Shown: positions 24,340-32,102, counted from the first letter of the stretch. The stretch: DNA of 32,102 nucleotides from an uncultured Bacteroidales bacterium (GCA_946410455.1 CAMKAJ010000028.1:1-32102), one strand, 5' to 3'. Notes: generated by a model from the sequence alone, not told the origin. Numbers and translations are program-made.

Positions 24340-25146
24340 ATGAATCAGACAGAACAGAATTCCCTCTATGAAGGCCTCGACAGCATGTCCACGACTGAGA
24401 TTCTGGAAGGTATAAATACCGAGGACCGGAAGGTCCCGGAGGTTGTGGCGGGATGCATTCCCCAGATTGCCCGTTTTGTTGACGGCGTGGTGGAGAGGAT
24501 GCACAGAGGCGGCCGTGTATTTTATATCGGTGCCGGCACCAGCGGCCGCATAGGCATTACCGACGCCTCCGAGATTCCTCCCACCTACGGAATGAGCGGC
24601 GTTTTCATAGGGATTATTGCCGGGGGTGACGGCGCCATCCGCAATGCCGTAGAAGGGGCCGAGGATGACCCTGAGCAGGGCTGGAAGGATATTCTGGCCT
24701 ACAATCCCGCCCCGCAGGACAGCCTGGTGGGCATTACTGCTTCCGGAGGCGCGCCTTACGTTGTTGGCGCCATCAAAAATGCTAAGGAGATGGGCATGCT
24801 CACAGCCAGTATCTCATGCAACGAGGAATCCGTTGTTGCCAGGGAGTCCGACATTCCCATTATCGCCGTAGTGGGGCCGGAATTTGTTACCGGCAGTACC
24901 CGTATGAAGTCCGGAACCGCCGCGAAACTTATACTGAACATGATTTCCACCTCGGTGATGATTCGCCTGGGGCGCGTAAAGGGCAACCACATGGTGGATA
25001 TGCAACTCACCAACAAAAAACTGGTAGATCGAGGCACCCGCATGATTATGGAAGAAACCGGTACCACCGACTATGAGGCCGCAAAGAAACTCCTTCTCCG
25101 TTACGGAAATGTAAGAGAGGCTATTTCTGCGATACTGGCCCATTAA
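24340..25146 (+). CDS. murQ: N-acetylmuramic acid 6-phosphate etherase
   Basis: A 268-residue MurQ. It cleaves the lactyl ether of MurNAc-6-phosphate to GlcNAc-6-phosphate and D-lactate during cell-wall recycling. The SIS-domain sugar-phosphate site is GAGTSGRIGI (65-73), and the catalytic Glu is Glu78 in the DASEIPPTYG segment, with a second conserved acidic group in EGAEDD (105-110). The later GPEFVTGSTRMKSGTAAK is also diagnostic. It has its own promoter. No murP, amgK or anhydro-amidase gene is adjacent; the metallophosphatase gene follows after 11 bases. Confidence 0.96.
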   Translation: MNQTEQNSLYEGLDSMSTTEILEGINTEDRKVPEVVAGCIPQIARFVDGVVERMHRGGRVFYIGAGTSGRIGITDASEIPPTYGMSGVFIGIIAGGDGAIRNAVEGAEDDPEQGWKDILAYNPAPQDSLVGITASGGAPYVVGAIKNAKEMGMLTASISCNEESVVARESDIPIIAVVGPEFVTGSTRMKSGTAAKLILNMISTSVMIRLGRVKGNHMVDMQLTNKKLVDRGTRMIMEETGTTDYEAAKKLLLRYGNVREAISAILAH

Positions 25147-25157
25147 TACTGGCGTTT

Positions 25158-27098
25158 ATGAGAAAACTGCACTTCCTTCTGCTGTCTCTTCTGGTGAGTC
25201 TTGGGCTTGGCGCCCAGGAGCAGGCGGTCCGTTTTGCTTTCATTACTGATTCGCATACTGGGAGTGCGGCAAACAATGAGGATCTGCTTTCCTGTATAGA
25301 AGACATAAACTCGCTTAAAGACTCCATGGATTTTGTGTTGATGGGTGGCGATCTTACCGATTTTGGTACTGATAAGCAGCTATCCACAGCCAAGGAGTTG
25401 TTGGACAAGCTTGAGATTCCGTATTGGATAGTCTCCGGGAATCATGATTCTAAATGGTCTGAGAGCGGGTGCAATACCTTTATCCGCTTATTCGGTTACG
25501 AGCAGTTTGAATTTGAGGCAGGAGGCTATCGCTTCCTGGGGTGCAGCAGCGGCCCTGACATGCGTATGACACCGGCTCTTGTGCCCAGGAACAGCATGAA
25601 CTGGCTGAAGTCGCTGGAGAGGGGGAAGCCGGTGATATTCTTGAACCATTATCCGCTGAACGACGAAATGATCAACTGGTTCGAGGTGAGGCGTGAGCTG
25701 CTGCGCCTGGACTGCCGATATGCCATTGCCGGGCACATGCATGTGAATGAGGCGCTCGATTACTTTGGCCTGCCTGGAATGACGGGGCAGAGTGCATACA
25801 AAGACAAGACTTGCGCAGGGTATAATATCTTTTGTATTAGTGGAGGTGTTCTTTCAATTTCTCTGCGTACGCTAAATCCTGGGGGACATGTTACCGCAGC
25901 TCCTTGGACTGCCAGGGAACTGGTGCCGGTCTCCGATATGCTTTGCTACGATGCCGACGGCCTGCCGGAAGGCTTCAAGTTCATGCGATATACAGATAAT
26001 GCTTCCTATCCGCAGGTCAAGCTGTTATGGGCTGTTGAGGAAGATGCAAATATTGGTTCCGGCTTTGTGAGGGAGGGGAATCTTGCCTGGTATGCTACTG
26101 CGGCAGGTAAGGTGGTGAACATGTCTCTTGCAGACGGTGTGGCTGTTTGGACCCGGCAACTCTCTGGCAAGATATATGGTACGCCTGCGCTTAGCGGCGG
26201 CATTCTGGTCGTGCCGTGTTGTGATGGAAGCATATATGCTTTTGATGCAGCAACAGGGGCGGAACGGTGGAAGTTTGCAACTGGTAAGGCCATCGTGGCT
26301 TCTCCTGCTATATATGGCGGCGCGGTATATGTAGGCGGCTCGGACGAGTGCTTCCGCGCTCTAAGGCTGAAAGACGGGAAACTGCTCTGGTGCCGGAGCG
26401 GCGTGCCTGGTTTCTGCGACGGTGCTCCCTATGTAGATAAGAAGCAACTGCTTTTCACTACCTGGAGCAACAGATTATTCTCCCTGAATCCCCGCACGGG
26501 AGCTCTTCAGTGGGTTTGGTCTAAAGATCGTTCGGCGTTCTTTTCTCCCGGCTCCTGCACGCCGATTAAGGTTGGAGACCGAGTATTCATCGTGTGCCCG
26601 GACAGGCGGACCTACTGCTGTAATGCTTTGTCTGGGGAGCTGCTTTTCGTGGTTGACGGCGGCCGGGAGTCATTTGCCCTTAGCGAGGATGGCAAGACGC
26701 TGTATGTGAAGCGTATGGATGGCAAAGTCATTGCATTCGATCCCAGCATTCCTCTTTCCCGGGTAAACGGAGTAATCGCAGATGATTCTCCCTCCAAGTG
26801 GAGCGGCGACCCGGGCGTCCCGGTAATGGATTATTCCGAGGCCAAGTGGATTGTAGATTCCGGAACAGGACGCGATATAGGCTCCAGCGCCCTGGCCGTG
26901 TGTGGCAATCTTCTGCTAATCCCTGGAGGCACAGGATTATTGCATGCACTCGATAACCGTACTGGCAAGTTCCTCTGGAAACAACGTATCGGTATTAGCC
27001 TTGTCAATCCCGTCACCGCCTGGACTGAAGACGGCAAAATCTGTATCCTCGCCTCCACCATGGACGGCAAAGTAGAGCTTCTGGAGGTGGGAGAGTGA
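25158..27098 (+). CDS. Metallophosphatase fused to a PQQ-like beta-propeller
   Basis: A 646-residue exported protein (signal peptide, likely cleavage near LGA|QEQ). Residues about 24-250 are a calcineurin-like phosphoesterase with all metal ligands: Asp31 and His33 (TDSHTG), Asp65 (GGDLTD), Asn95-His96-Asp97 (SGNHD), His164 (NHYPL), His193 and His195 (GHMH). From about 290 on there are repeated strands of a quinoprotein-type propeller (DGSIYAFDAATGAERWKF, RALRLKDGKLLWCRSG, LHALDNRTGKFLWKQRIG). The propeller probably gives substrate or partner binding; no PQQ ligands can be confirmed. The substrate of the phosphatase is unknown. Adjacent to murQ in one unit, so a role in wall-fragment or nucleotide scavenging is possible. 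Confidence 0.9.
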   Translation: MRKLHFLLLSLLVSLGLGAQEQAVRFAFITDSHTGSAANNEDLLSCIEDINSLKDSMDFVLMGGDLTDFGTDKQLSTAKELLDKLEIPYWIVSGNHDSKWSESGCNTFIRLFGYEQFEFEAGGYRFLGCSSGPDMRMTPALVPRNSMNWLKSLERGKPVIFLNHYPLNDEMINWFEVRRELLRLDCRYAIAGHMHVNEALDYFGLPGMTGQSAYKDKTCAGYNIFCISGGVLSISLRTLNPGGHVTAAPWTARELVPVSDMLCYDADGLPEGFKFMRYTDNASYPQVKLLWAVEEDANIGSGFVREGNLAWYATAAGKVVNMSLADGVAVWTRQLSGKIYGTPALSGGILVVPCCDGSIYAFDAATGAERWKFATGKAIVASPAIYGGAVYVGGSDECFRALRLKDGKLLWCRSGVPGFCDGAPYVDKKQLLFTTWSNRLFSLNPRTGALQWVWSKDRSAFFSPGSCTPIKVGDRVFIVCPDRRTYCCNALSGELLFVVDGGRESFALSEDGKTLYVKRMDGKVIAFDPSIPLSRVNGVIADDSPSKWSGDPGVPVMDYSEAKWIVDSGTGRDIGSSALAVCGNLLLIPGGTGLLHALDNRTGKFLWKQRIGISLVNPVTAWTEDGKICILASTMDGKVELLEVGE

Positions 27099-27130
27099 CT
27101 CCCTTGCGCGCTACTTAGAAGTTGCAAAGT

Positions 27131-27218
27131 GTCGCTGGAGGTACATCCTGTTGGACCTCCGGCAGCAAAATGGGCTCAAAATGCGCCCGGAGGTACAGGC
27201 TAATGTACCTCCGGCGAC
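27131..27218. repeat. 88-bp long imperfect inverted repeat
   Basis: The outer arms (27131-27146 and 27203-27218) match over 16 bases with one G/T-type mismatch. Inside, CCTGT and ACCTCCGG pair with CCGGAGGT and ACAGG, leaving a loop of about 20 bases around 27164-27184. The core GGAGGTACA occurs four times in alternating orientation, so two local hairpins (27134-27163 and 27187-27214) or one long one could form. It lies 32 bases after the metallophosphatase stop. No ORF is credible in 27099-27336. Confidence 0.8.
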
Positions 27219-27282
27219 AGGGATCGGAGCGGCAGCGAGTTTTTCGAAAGCAAAGCGGGAGCGAGCTCCTGACGGCTGCGCC

Positions 27283-27315
27283 AAAACGCAAAAATGCCGC
27301 ACGTCAGTGCGGCAT
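27283..27315 (-). terminator. Rho-independent terminator of the tRNA-Ser unit
   Basis: On the minus strand a perfect 9-bp stem (ATGCCGCAC / GTGCGGCAT, loop of 4) is followed directly by TTTTGCGTTTT. It lies 21 bases after the tRNA 3' end. Strong match to the classic form. Confidence 0.88.
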
Positions 27316-27336
27316 CGGTGTATGCATTGCATAGCG

Positions 27337-27421
27337 CGGAGGAAGAGGGATTCGAACCCCCGGAACGTTGCCGTTCAACAGTTTTCAAGACTGCCGCCAT
27401 CGACCACTCGGCCATTCCTCC
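27337..27421 (-). tRNA. tRNA-Ser (anticodon UGA)
   Basis: An 85-nt class II tRNA including the discriminator. The 7-bp acceptor stem is GGAGGAA / TTCCTCC, the D-arm begins TGGCCGAGTGG, the anticodon TGA is at 27385-27387 in the loop CTTGAAA, there is a long variable arm with a GAACG / CGTTC stem, and the T-loop is GTTCGAATC. The discriminator is G and no CCA is encoded. The long variable arm and TGA anticodon give Ser. Its own promoter and terminator flank it. Confidence 0.97.
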
Positions 27422-27434
27422 AGTTTTGGGATTG

Positions 27435-27465
27435 CAAATGTAGGAAAAATCGCTGGTTCTGCAAA
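27435..27465 (-). promoter_or_regulatory. Promoter of the tRNA-Ser gene
   Basis: On the minus strand TTTG (27465-27462) and TACATTTG (27442-27435) are both perfect matches to the Bacteroidota consensus with 19 bases between them. The -33 element begins at the base next to the stop codon of the lipoprotein gene. Confidence 0.78.
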
Positions 27466-28020
27466 TTATTCAGATAAATAATCTGATAATTCTTTCCAAT
27501 TTTGGGGCATCTTGTTTTTGCAGACGGTGAAGAGGCCGTCGCGGATGTGATAAATCTGCCCGGTGTCGGGATCGAGGCAGTCGCCCTGGAAGGAAACCTG
27601 ATAGAGGTCGTAAGCTTTAGGCCCTCCTTTGCTAAAGTAGGCGTGCCACTTGCCCGTAATCTCGCAAAGATGCCCGTATTTATTGAGAACGTTCAGTTTA
27701 GTGATTTGATACGGATTCTTGGTCTTGAAGGTCTTGGAGTTATTGTAAACCTCCATCCAGATTTCATCGCCGGCGCTGCCATAGAAGTAGATATCCGTAG
27801 TGCTGGACCTTGAAATATCGGCAGTCCCGCCTCCATCGTTCTTAACCACATCTACCTTCTTGTCGTCCAACTTATACTCCACTCGGTAATATGGTTCCAG
27901 GTAGCTGTGATAATACTTACCGGTAAGAACCATTATATCAATAGTATCGATGAAAATGCAGGAGCTGGTGCAAATCACCGGCACAATAAGGCAGCACAAG
28001 CGGGTGAGTAATTTTTTCAT
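27466..28020 (-). CDS. Small lipoprotein C of a tandem paralogous family
   Basis: A 184-residue lipoprotein of unknown function (lipobox near TSSC, Cys21). Two short motifs link it to the two upstream genes: EPYYRVEY at 42-49 and IRDGLFTVC at 159-167, preceded by GDCLDPDTGQ. The body is beta-strand-rich with many aromatic residues and no catalytic signature. It is the last gene of the minus-strand chain; its start lies 4 bases after the stop of gene B. Probably anchored in the outer membrane or inner leaflet of the periplasm. Confidence 0.82.
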   Translation of the reverse strand: MKKLLTRLCCLIVPVICTSSCIFIDTIDIMVLTGKYYHSYLEPYYRVEYKLDDKKVDVVKNDGGGTADISRSSTTDIYFYGSAGDEIWMEVYNNSKTFKTKNPYQITKLNVLNKYGHLCEITGKWHAYFSKGGPKAYDLYQVSFQGDCLDPDTGQIYHIRDGLFTVCKNKMPQNWKELSDYLSE

Positions 28021-28024
28021 ACTG

Positions 28025-28591
28025 TCAGCGCTTATAAATGTAGTACTTGAAGTCGTCGGCGTTCATCTGCGACACGATATTCCTCATAAATATGAGCCGT
28101 CCATCACTCACCGTAGCGCTTTGCCCGGCGGCATTTACTGCCGTTCCCTCGAAGAACAGCACAAACGAACCATAAGAGGTATATGGCGAAGGGGTGAAAT
28201 AGATGGTGTCGAAAACCAGGGAATAGCTGCCGGATTGCATAGTCCAGCCGTGGAAACTCAGAGTGGAAGAGGGGCCAAAGTGATAAGTATATTTATCGAT
28301 GAAGTACGGATGCTTACTGCATAGCTCCATAGTCAGATTGTCTTGCCAGTCGAATGACAGCGAAGCTAAAACTTCATCGCCCGCCTCGAAAAACCCAAAA
28401 GCCGGCACAGAAAAGGTCTCTGAGGCACCTACAGTGGGCATCAGCCCAAACTCTTTACTCTCCCCGTCCAGGCTGTAGAACAGCCGGAAAAAATCTTCGC
28501 GGTAATACCTGCGGTCGTATATATTATCTTTCTGGGCGCAAGATACAAGCGCCACAGCGGCAGCCGCAATAATCAGAAACCTATTTCTCAT
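28025..28591 (-). CDS. Small lipoprotein B of a tandem paralogous family
   Basis: A 188-residue lipoprotein (lipobox LVSC, Cys18), function unknown. It has the N-terminal family motif as EDFFRLFY (32-39) and a more divergent C-terminal motif, VSDGRLIFMRN, after AAGQ. The mature part is rich in aromatic residues and beta strands (FGPSSTLSFHGWTM). Cys residues conserved in A and C near the C-terminal motif are absent. The start overlaps gene A by 11 bases. Confidence 0.82.
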   Translation of the reverse strand: MRNRFLIIAAAAVALVSCAQKDNIYDRRYYREDFFRLFYSLDGESKEFGLMPTVGASETFSVPAFGFFEAGDEVLASLSFDWQDNLTMELCSKHPYFIDKYTYHFGPSSTLSFHGWTMQSGSYSLVFDTIYFTPSPYTSYGSFVLFFEGTAVNAAGQSATVSDGRLIFMRNIVSQMNADDFKYYIYKR

Positions 28592-29171
28592 ACAGCATCA
28601 TTCTTTGCAGCCTTTCAGAAGTATTGGACTCTGTGTAGCGCCGACAGAGAGTAAGAAAACCGTCCCGTATCTTGATAGTATCCTGCCCGTAGGGATCAAA
28701 GCAATCAAAATTGAACTTGAGAAGGAACCTGTCTATGGCCGATTCTTTGAGCCTTGTAAAGCAGAAATCACCGCTGATGGGGTAGTACCCCCTGTTGTTG
28801 TGGGTCAGCGTTACAGGTCCATACACCGTAGAACCAGGGTCGTGCCTGAAGCTGTACTTCTTACCATCATAGAAGAAAGCCTCCGTGCTGGAGATGTCAA
28901 ATCTAAAATAGTCCTCGGAATTAACTTCCAGGCAGAAGCCTGCCAGCCTCACGGTGTCGTTCAGCGGCTTGAAATTGAAACAAGGCCCGGAAGCGCGAGA
29001 AGAATAGAACCTGCCAAAATACCAGCGCTCTTCCCTTCCATAATCTTCGTCTGCAAAGCGGTTGGCTCCGCGCGAATACTCCAGACGGAAAAATGGCTCA
29101 TCTGTGTACTTGGGTTTGGTGCAGGAGCAAACAGCAAGCAGGACTAATATTGATAACAGTATCTTACGCAT
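28581..29171 (-). CDS. Small lipoprotein A of a tandem paralogous family
   Basis: A 196-residue lipoprotein of unknown function. The frame extends upstream to 29231, but MRKILLSILVLLAV at 29171 starts the signal peptide; the lipid Cys is 17 (VCSC) or less likely 15. Family motifs are EPFFRLEY (25-32) and IRDGFLTLC (168-176), the latter preceded by FDCFDPYGQ. It follows lspA by 63 bases and may be in the same transcript. The two downstream genes look like duplicates of it. Confidence 0.82.
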   Translation of the reverse strand: MRKILLSILVLLAVCSCTKPKYTDEPFFRLEYSRGANRFADEDYGREERWYFGRFYSSRASGPCFNFKPLNDTVRLAGFCLEVNSEDYFRFDISSTEAFFYDGKKYSFRHDPGSTVYGPVTLTHNNRGYYPISGDFCFTRLKESAIDRFLLKFNFDCFDPYGQDTIKIRDGFLTLCRRYTESNTSERLQRMMLYEK

Positions 29172-29234
29172 AAGCATCAACTGCATTATAAATGAAGCAC
29201 AGTCCGGAATCTTGCACGTAAGCCACCGCAAATG

Positions 29235-29804
29235 CTATGCGGCAGTGTCTTCTTTCTTCTTGTCGTCTGCAGCAAAGAACTTCCACTGGAAAAGAATCAG
29301 GTAGAAGGCTCCTACAGTTACGCAAGAATCGGCAAAGTTGAATACCGGGCTGAAGAAAATCACCTCACCGGCAGCATTATGTATCAGCGGGAAGTAGAAC
29401 ATATCCACCACCTTGCCGAACATGAACGGAGCATAGTCCCAGATAATCCCGTAGAACAGGCAGTCGATAATGTTGCCGAAGGCTCCGGCGGTAATCAGTG
29501 TAAGTCCCACCAGAACCCCCACAGGGGCCTTCCCCTTGCGGTTCAGGGAAGAAATCCACCATACAAGGGCTCCGCATAGCACAATGCGCAGGAGCGAGAG
29601 CAGGAACTTGCCCACAGTTCCGCCGAACTTCATGCCGAAGGCCATGCCCTCGTTCTCTACAAAGCACAGGCGGAACCAGTCGCCGAGCACGTAAATCTGC
29701 TCGCCGAGCGTCATGTTGGTCTTGACCAAGTACTTGATTACCTGGTCTATAACTACCAAAATGACGCCCAGGGCTATAAGTTTGGCACCTCGGGAAATTT
29801 TCAT
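29235..29804 (-). CDS. lspA: Lipoprotein signal peptidase (signal peptidase II)
   Basis: A 189-residue inner membrane aspartyl peptidase that removes signal peptides of diacylated prolipoproteins. The catalytic pair is Asp114 (GNIIDCLFYG) and Asp159 (FNFADS); Asp20 (VIDQVIKY) and Asn51 (FVENEGMAFG) are other conserved family positions. Four membrane helices can be placed. Slightly longer than the E. coli protein because of a charged C-terminal tail (DDKKKEDTAA). The start overlaps the DksA/TraR gene by 4 bases. Many lipoproteins in this window are its likely substrates. Confidence 0.97.
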   Translation of the reverse strand: MKISRGAKLIALGVILVVIDQVIKYLVKTNMTLGEQIYVLGDWFRLCFVENEGMAFGMKFGGTVGKFLLSLLRIVLCGALVWWISSLNRKGKAPVGVLVGLTLITAGAFGNIIDCLFYGIIWDYAPFMFGKVVDMFYFPLIHNAAGEVIFFSPVFNFADSCVTVGAFYLILFQWKFFAADDKKKEDTAA

Positions 29805-30202
29805 TTCCTTCCGGCCTTAGCGAGTTTTTCCTTAGCCTCAACGGTCAGCGTGGCGTGAGGAACCAGGCGCAGGCGCTCCTTGGGTATGAGCTTGCCGGTC
29901 TCGCGGCAGATGCCGTAAGTCTTGTTCTCTATGCGCACCAGTGCGGCCTCCAGATTCTGGATGAACTTGTACTGGCGCTGGGCGAGCTGGCTGGCTTCCT
30001 CCTTAGACAGCTGGTTGGCGCCGTCGTCCTCTACCGTCTTGAACGAGGGAGACGTGTCCTCGATGTCGTTGGAGCCGTTATGCATAATGACGTGGCGGAG
30101 AGTCTCGTACTCTGCCCGGGCCTTTACCAGCATCTCGTCGATGATAGCTTTGAATTCGGCCAGCTCTTCATCTGAATAACGTGTTTTAACTTCTTCTGCC
30201 AT
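29801..30202 (-). CDS. DksA/TraR-family protein without zinc ligands
   Basis: A 133-residue protein of the DksA/TraR type. Residues about 8-95 form the coiled-coil hairpin region that reaches into the RNA polymerase secondary channel in DksA. The C-terminal globule YGICRETGKLIPKERLRLVP keeps only Cys99; the usual second Cys is Thr102 and the later pair is replaced (PHATLTVEAK), so a zinc cannot be bound in the normal way. Proteins of this form are usual in Bacteroidota. It lies between ileS (2-base gap) and lspA (4-base overlap), a conserved order in the phylum as far as I know. Probable role in transcription control. Confidence 0.9.
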   Translation of the reverse strand: MAEEVKTRYSDEELAEFKAIIDEMLVKARAEYETLRHVIMHNGSNDIEDTSPSFKTVEDDGANQLSKEEASQLAQRQYKFIQNLEAALVRIENKTYGICRETGKLIPKERLRLVPHATLTVEAKEKLAKAGRK

Positions 30203-30204
30203 AA

Positions 30205-32102
30205 TTATTTACGATTAAGGTTAATGCTTATTGTACTATCTTCCCATGCTACTTCGGCAGCACCCTGCGGAGCCTCAGCCCTCGCCTTGAGTTCAAGACT
30301 CACGGAAAGCGTCTGGGACGCCACATAATCGCCAAATGCGTCGAGGGCCTTGCGTATGGCTTCGTATGCAGCCCCGTCTGCGTAGATAACTGTGTCTATG
30401 CGGTCCGTGAGCTCGAATCCGCTCTCTTTGCGCAGGTTCTGTATGGGGTGGATGAGCTCGCGAGCCGTCCCTTCCAGCACCAGCTCGGGAGTCTGGATGA
30501 TGTCCAGGGCCACCGTGAGCGTACCTTCTGTGGCAACGAGCCAGCCCGGCATGTCCTCGGAGCTGATTTCGTAGTCGCCGGGGTGCAGCAGCACGTTGCC
30601 GGAAGGCAACTCGAGAGCGTATTCCTCGGAGCGCTCGATCTGTGCAATCACCTCCTGGCCCAGAGTCCCGAATGCAGCAGCGATTTCTTTCATCTGCTTG
30701 CCGTAGATTTTGCCCATGGTCTTGAAGTTGGGCTTGATGCGCTTGGTGATAATTCCGGTAGTGTCGTGCAGGAACTCCAGCTCCTTCACGTTCACCTCTG
30801 TGAGGAATATGTCGCGAACCTTTTCTATGTGGGCCTTAACTTCGTCGTCCAGCACCGGCACGAGCACCTTGGCGAGCGGCTTGCGCACGTTGATGCCCAC
30901 TTTCTTGCGCAGGGCCAGCACCATGCTGGATGCCTTCTGCGCAAAGGACATGCTCTCTTCCAGAGCCTCGTCTACCAGCTCGTGGCGGCACGCGGGCATG
31001 GCCTCGTAGTGCACCGATTCGCTGCCGGGTACGAGGTCGAGCCACAGGCGTTCCATGAAGAACGGAGAGATGGGGGCGGCCATAAGGGCCACTCCCTTGA
31101 GCACTTCGTAGAGCGTCTGGTAGGCGGCGAGCTTGTCGTCTCCCATGCCGGAACCCCAGAGGCGCTTCTTATTCAGGCGTATGTACCAGTTGCTCAGGTC
31201 GTCGCACACGAAATCCTGCACCAGGCGGCCTGCCGTGGTGATGTCGTAGTCTTCGTATGCCTCGTGTACGCGTCCTGCGAGGGTGTTGAGTTTGCTGATT
31301 ATCCAGCGGTCGAAGAGCGGCCGCGATTCATACGGGACTGCTGCAGCTGCCGGCTCAAAGCCGTCCAGGTTGGCGTACAGCGCAAAGACCGAGTAGGAAT
31401 TGTAGAGCGTACCGAAGAACTTGCGGCGCACCTCTTCTACTCCGGCCTCGTCGAACTTGAGGTTGTCCCAGGGCTGGGCGTTGGTCATCATGTACCAGCG
31501 GAGCGCGTCGGCGCCGTATTTGTCCATCGCCTGGAAGGGATCCACGGCGTTGCCCAGGCGCTTGCTCATCTTCTCGCCCTTCTTGTCGAGCACGAGGCCG
31601 TTGGAAATCACGCGTTTGAACGCCGGTGTGCCGCTCACCATGGTGTGGATGGCGTGCAGGGTGTAGAACCATCCGCGTGTCTGGTCCACGCCCTCGGCGA
31701 TGAAGTCGGCGGTGCATCCGAAGTCGGGGCTCTGCTGCCCGCGCAGCCCGGTCTGGGCGTAAGGCATGGCGCCGGAGTCGAACCACACATCTATGAGGTC
31801 GGTCTCGCGCACCATCTTCTTGCCGCTCGGGCTCACGAGGAATATCTCGTCAACGTAGGGGCGGTGGAGGTCTATGCGGTCGTAGTTCTCCTTGCTCATG
31901 TCGGCGGGATCGAATCCCTTGTCGCGCAGAGGGTTGGAGGCCATCAGGCCGGCGGCTACGGCTTTGTCTATCTGCTCGTAGAGCTCGCGCACGCTGCCGA
32001 TGCATATCTCCTCGCGGCCGTCTTCTGTGCGCCAGACGGGAAGCGGAGTGCCCCAGTAGCGGCTGCGGCTGAGGTTCCAGTCCTGGATGTTCTCCAGCCA
32101 CT
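30205..32102 (-). CDS. ileS: Isoleucyl-tRNA synthetase, 3' part
   Basis: The gene is cut by the window end: the last 631 codons are present, in frame to base 32100. It begins in the WLENIQDWNLSRSRYWGTP region of the class I catalytic core. The second signature KMSKR (in GEKMSKRLGN, 31572-31558) has Arg instead of Ser at the end, as in the eukaryote-like IleS2 type. The anticodon-binding domain follows (YNSYSVFALYANLDGF, SNWYIRLNKKR) and the long C-terminal extension typical of the IleS2 form ends near 30205. It loads tRNA-Ile. The gene heads the ileS-dksA-like-lspA chain. Confidence 0.97.
   Translation of the reverse strand, partial: WLENIQDWNLSRSRYWGTPLPVWRTEDGREEICIGSVRELYEQIDKAVAAGLMASNPLRDKGFDPADMSKENYDRIDLHRPYVDEIFLVSPSGKKMVRETDLIDVWFDSGAMPYAQTGLRGQQSPDFGCTADFIAEGVDQTRGWFYTLHAIHTMVSGTPAFKRVISNGLVLDKKGEKMSKRLGNAVDPFQAMDKYGADALRWYMMTNAQPWDNLKFDEAGVEEVRRKFFGTLYNSYSVFALYANLDGFEPAAAAVPYESRPLFDRWIISKLNTLAGRVHEAYEDYDITTAGRLVQDFVCDDLSNWYIRLNKKRLWGSGMGDDKLAAYQTLYEVLKGVALMAAPISPFFMERLWLDLVPGSESVHYEAMPACRHELVDEALEESMSFAQKASSMVLALRKKVGINVRKPLAKVLVPVLDDEVKAHIEKVRDIFLTEVNVKELEFLHDTTGIITKRIKPNFKTMGKIYGKQMKEIAAAFGTLGQEVIAQIERSEEYALELPSGNVLLHPGDYEISSEDMPGWLVATEGTLTVALDIIQTPELVLEGTARELIHPIQNLRKESGFELTDRIDTVIYADGAAYEAIRKALDAFGDYVASQTLSVSLELKARAEAPQGAAEVAWEDSTISINLNRK

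Noticed and set aside
27099..27336. Small ORFs in the gap before tRNA-Ser
   Set aside because: Frames here run through the tRNA, its terminator or the inverted repeat, and show no ribosome binding site or domain.
29219..29240. Terminator after lspA
   Set aside because: There is a short CCGCA / TGCGG stem at the lspA stop, but no T-tract follows. The stem is too short to call, so the three lipoproteins may be read from the same transcript.

Overview
This window looks like a chromosomal segment of a Bacteroidales bacterium (phylum Bacteroidota), probably gut-associated. The evidence is a SusC/SusD pair, many short-signal lipoproteins, BACON and T9SS-type domains, a PorV-like barrel, a DksA/TraR protein typical of the phylum, and promoters of the TTTG / TAnnTTTG type. 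Base composition is mildly GC-rich in genes and AT-rich between them. I cannot assign a genus; an Alistipes-like or uncultured Bacteroidales lineage would fit.

Layout. Positions 1-187 hold the end of a 52-bp tandem repeat, followed by about 300 bases of AT-rich leader. From 489 to 13747 all genes are on the plus strand: SusC, SusD and two surface lipoproteins, then a strong terminator (7627-7660), then a BACON lipoprotein, an unknown exported protein, a large subtilase with a T9SS-like C-terminal domain, and a PorV/PorQ-family barrel whose start lies at the subtilase stop. A 10-bp hairpin sits on the convergent stop codons at 13744-13747. A minus-strand operon follows (17972 to 13744): histidine acid phosphatase, a membrane polyferredoxin with an internal Tat motif, and a Tat-lipoprotein aldo/keto reductase with two ferredoxin clusters. 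A divergent five-gene plus-strand chain (18065-22931) with overlapping stop/start codons carries greA, a HIT hydrolase, a thioredoxin-fold lipoprotein without its CXXC, an AraB-type kinase and an FAD oxidoreductase. A ThrE-type exporter (minus) and a murQ plus metallophosphatase/PQQ-propeller unit (plus) come next.

An 88-bp long inverted repeat and a complete, self-contained tRNA-Ser(UGA) unit (promoter, tRNA, terminator) separate this from the right end. There, all on the minus strand, lie the 3' part of ileS, a zinc-less DksA/TraR protein, lspA, and three tandem paralogous lipoproteins of unknown function.

Biological reading. No glycoside hydrolase accompanies the SusC/D pair. The nearest secreted enzyme is a subtilase next to a dedicated-looking PorV paralogue. 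The left half is therefore best read, as inference, as a surface protein/peptide-capture system of the RagAB kind rather than a classical polysaccharide utilisation locus. The best candidates for undescribed biology are the subtilase/PorV pair, the two-Tat-substrate Fe-S operon, the tandem lipoprotein family and the two repeat structures.
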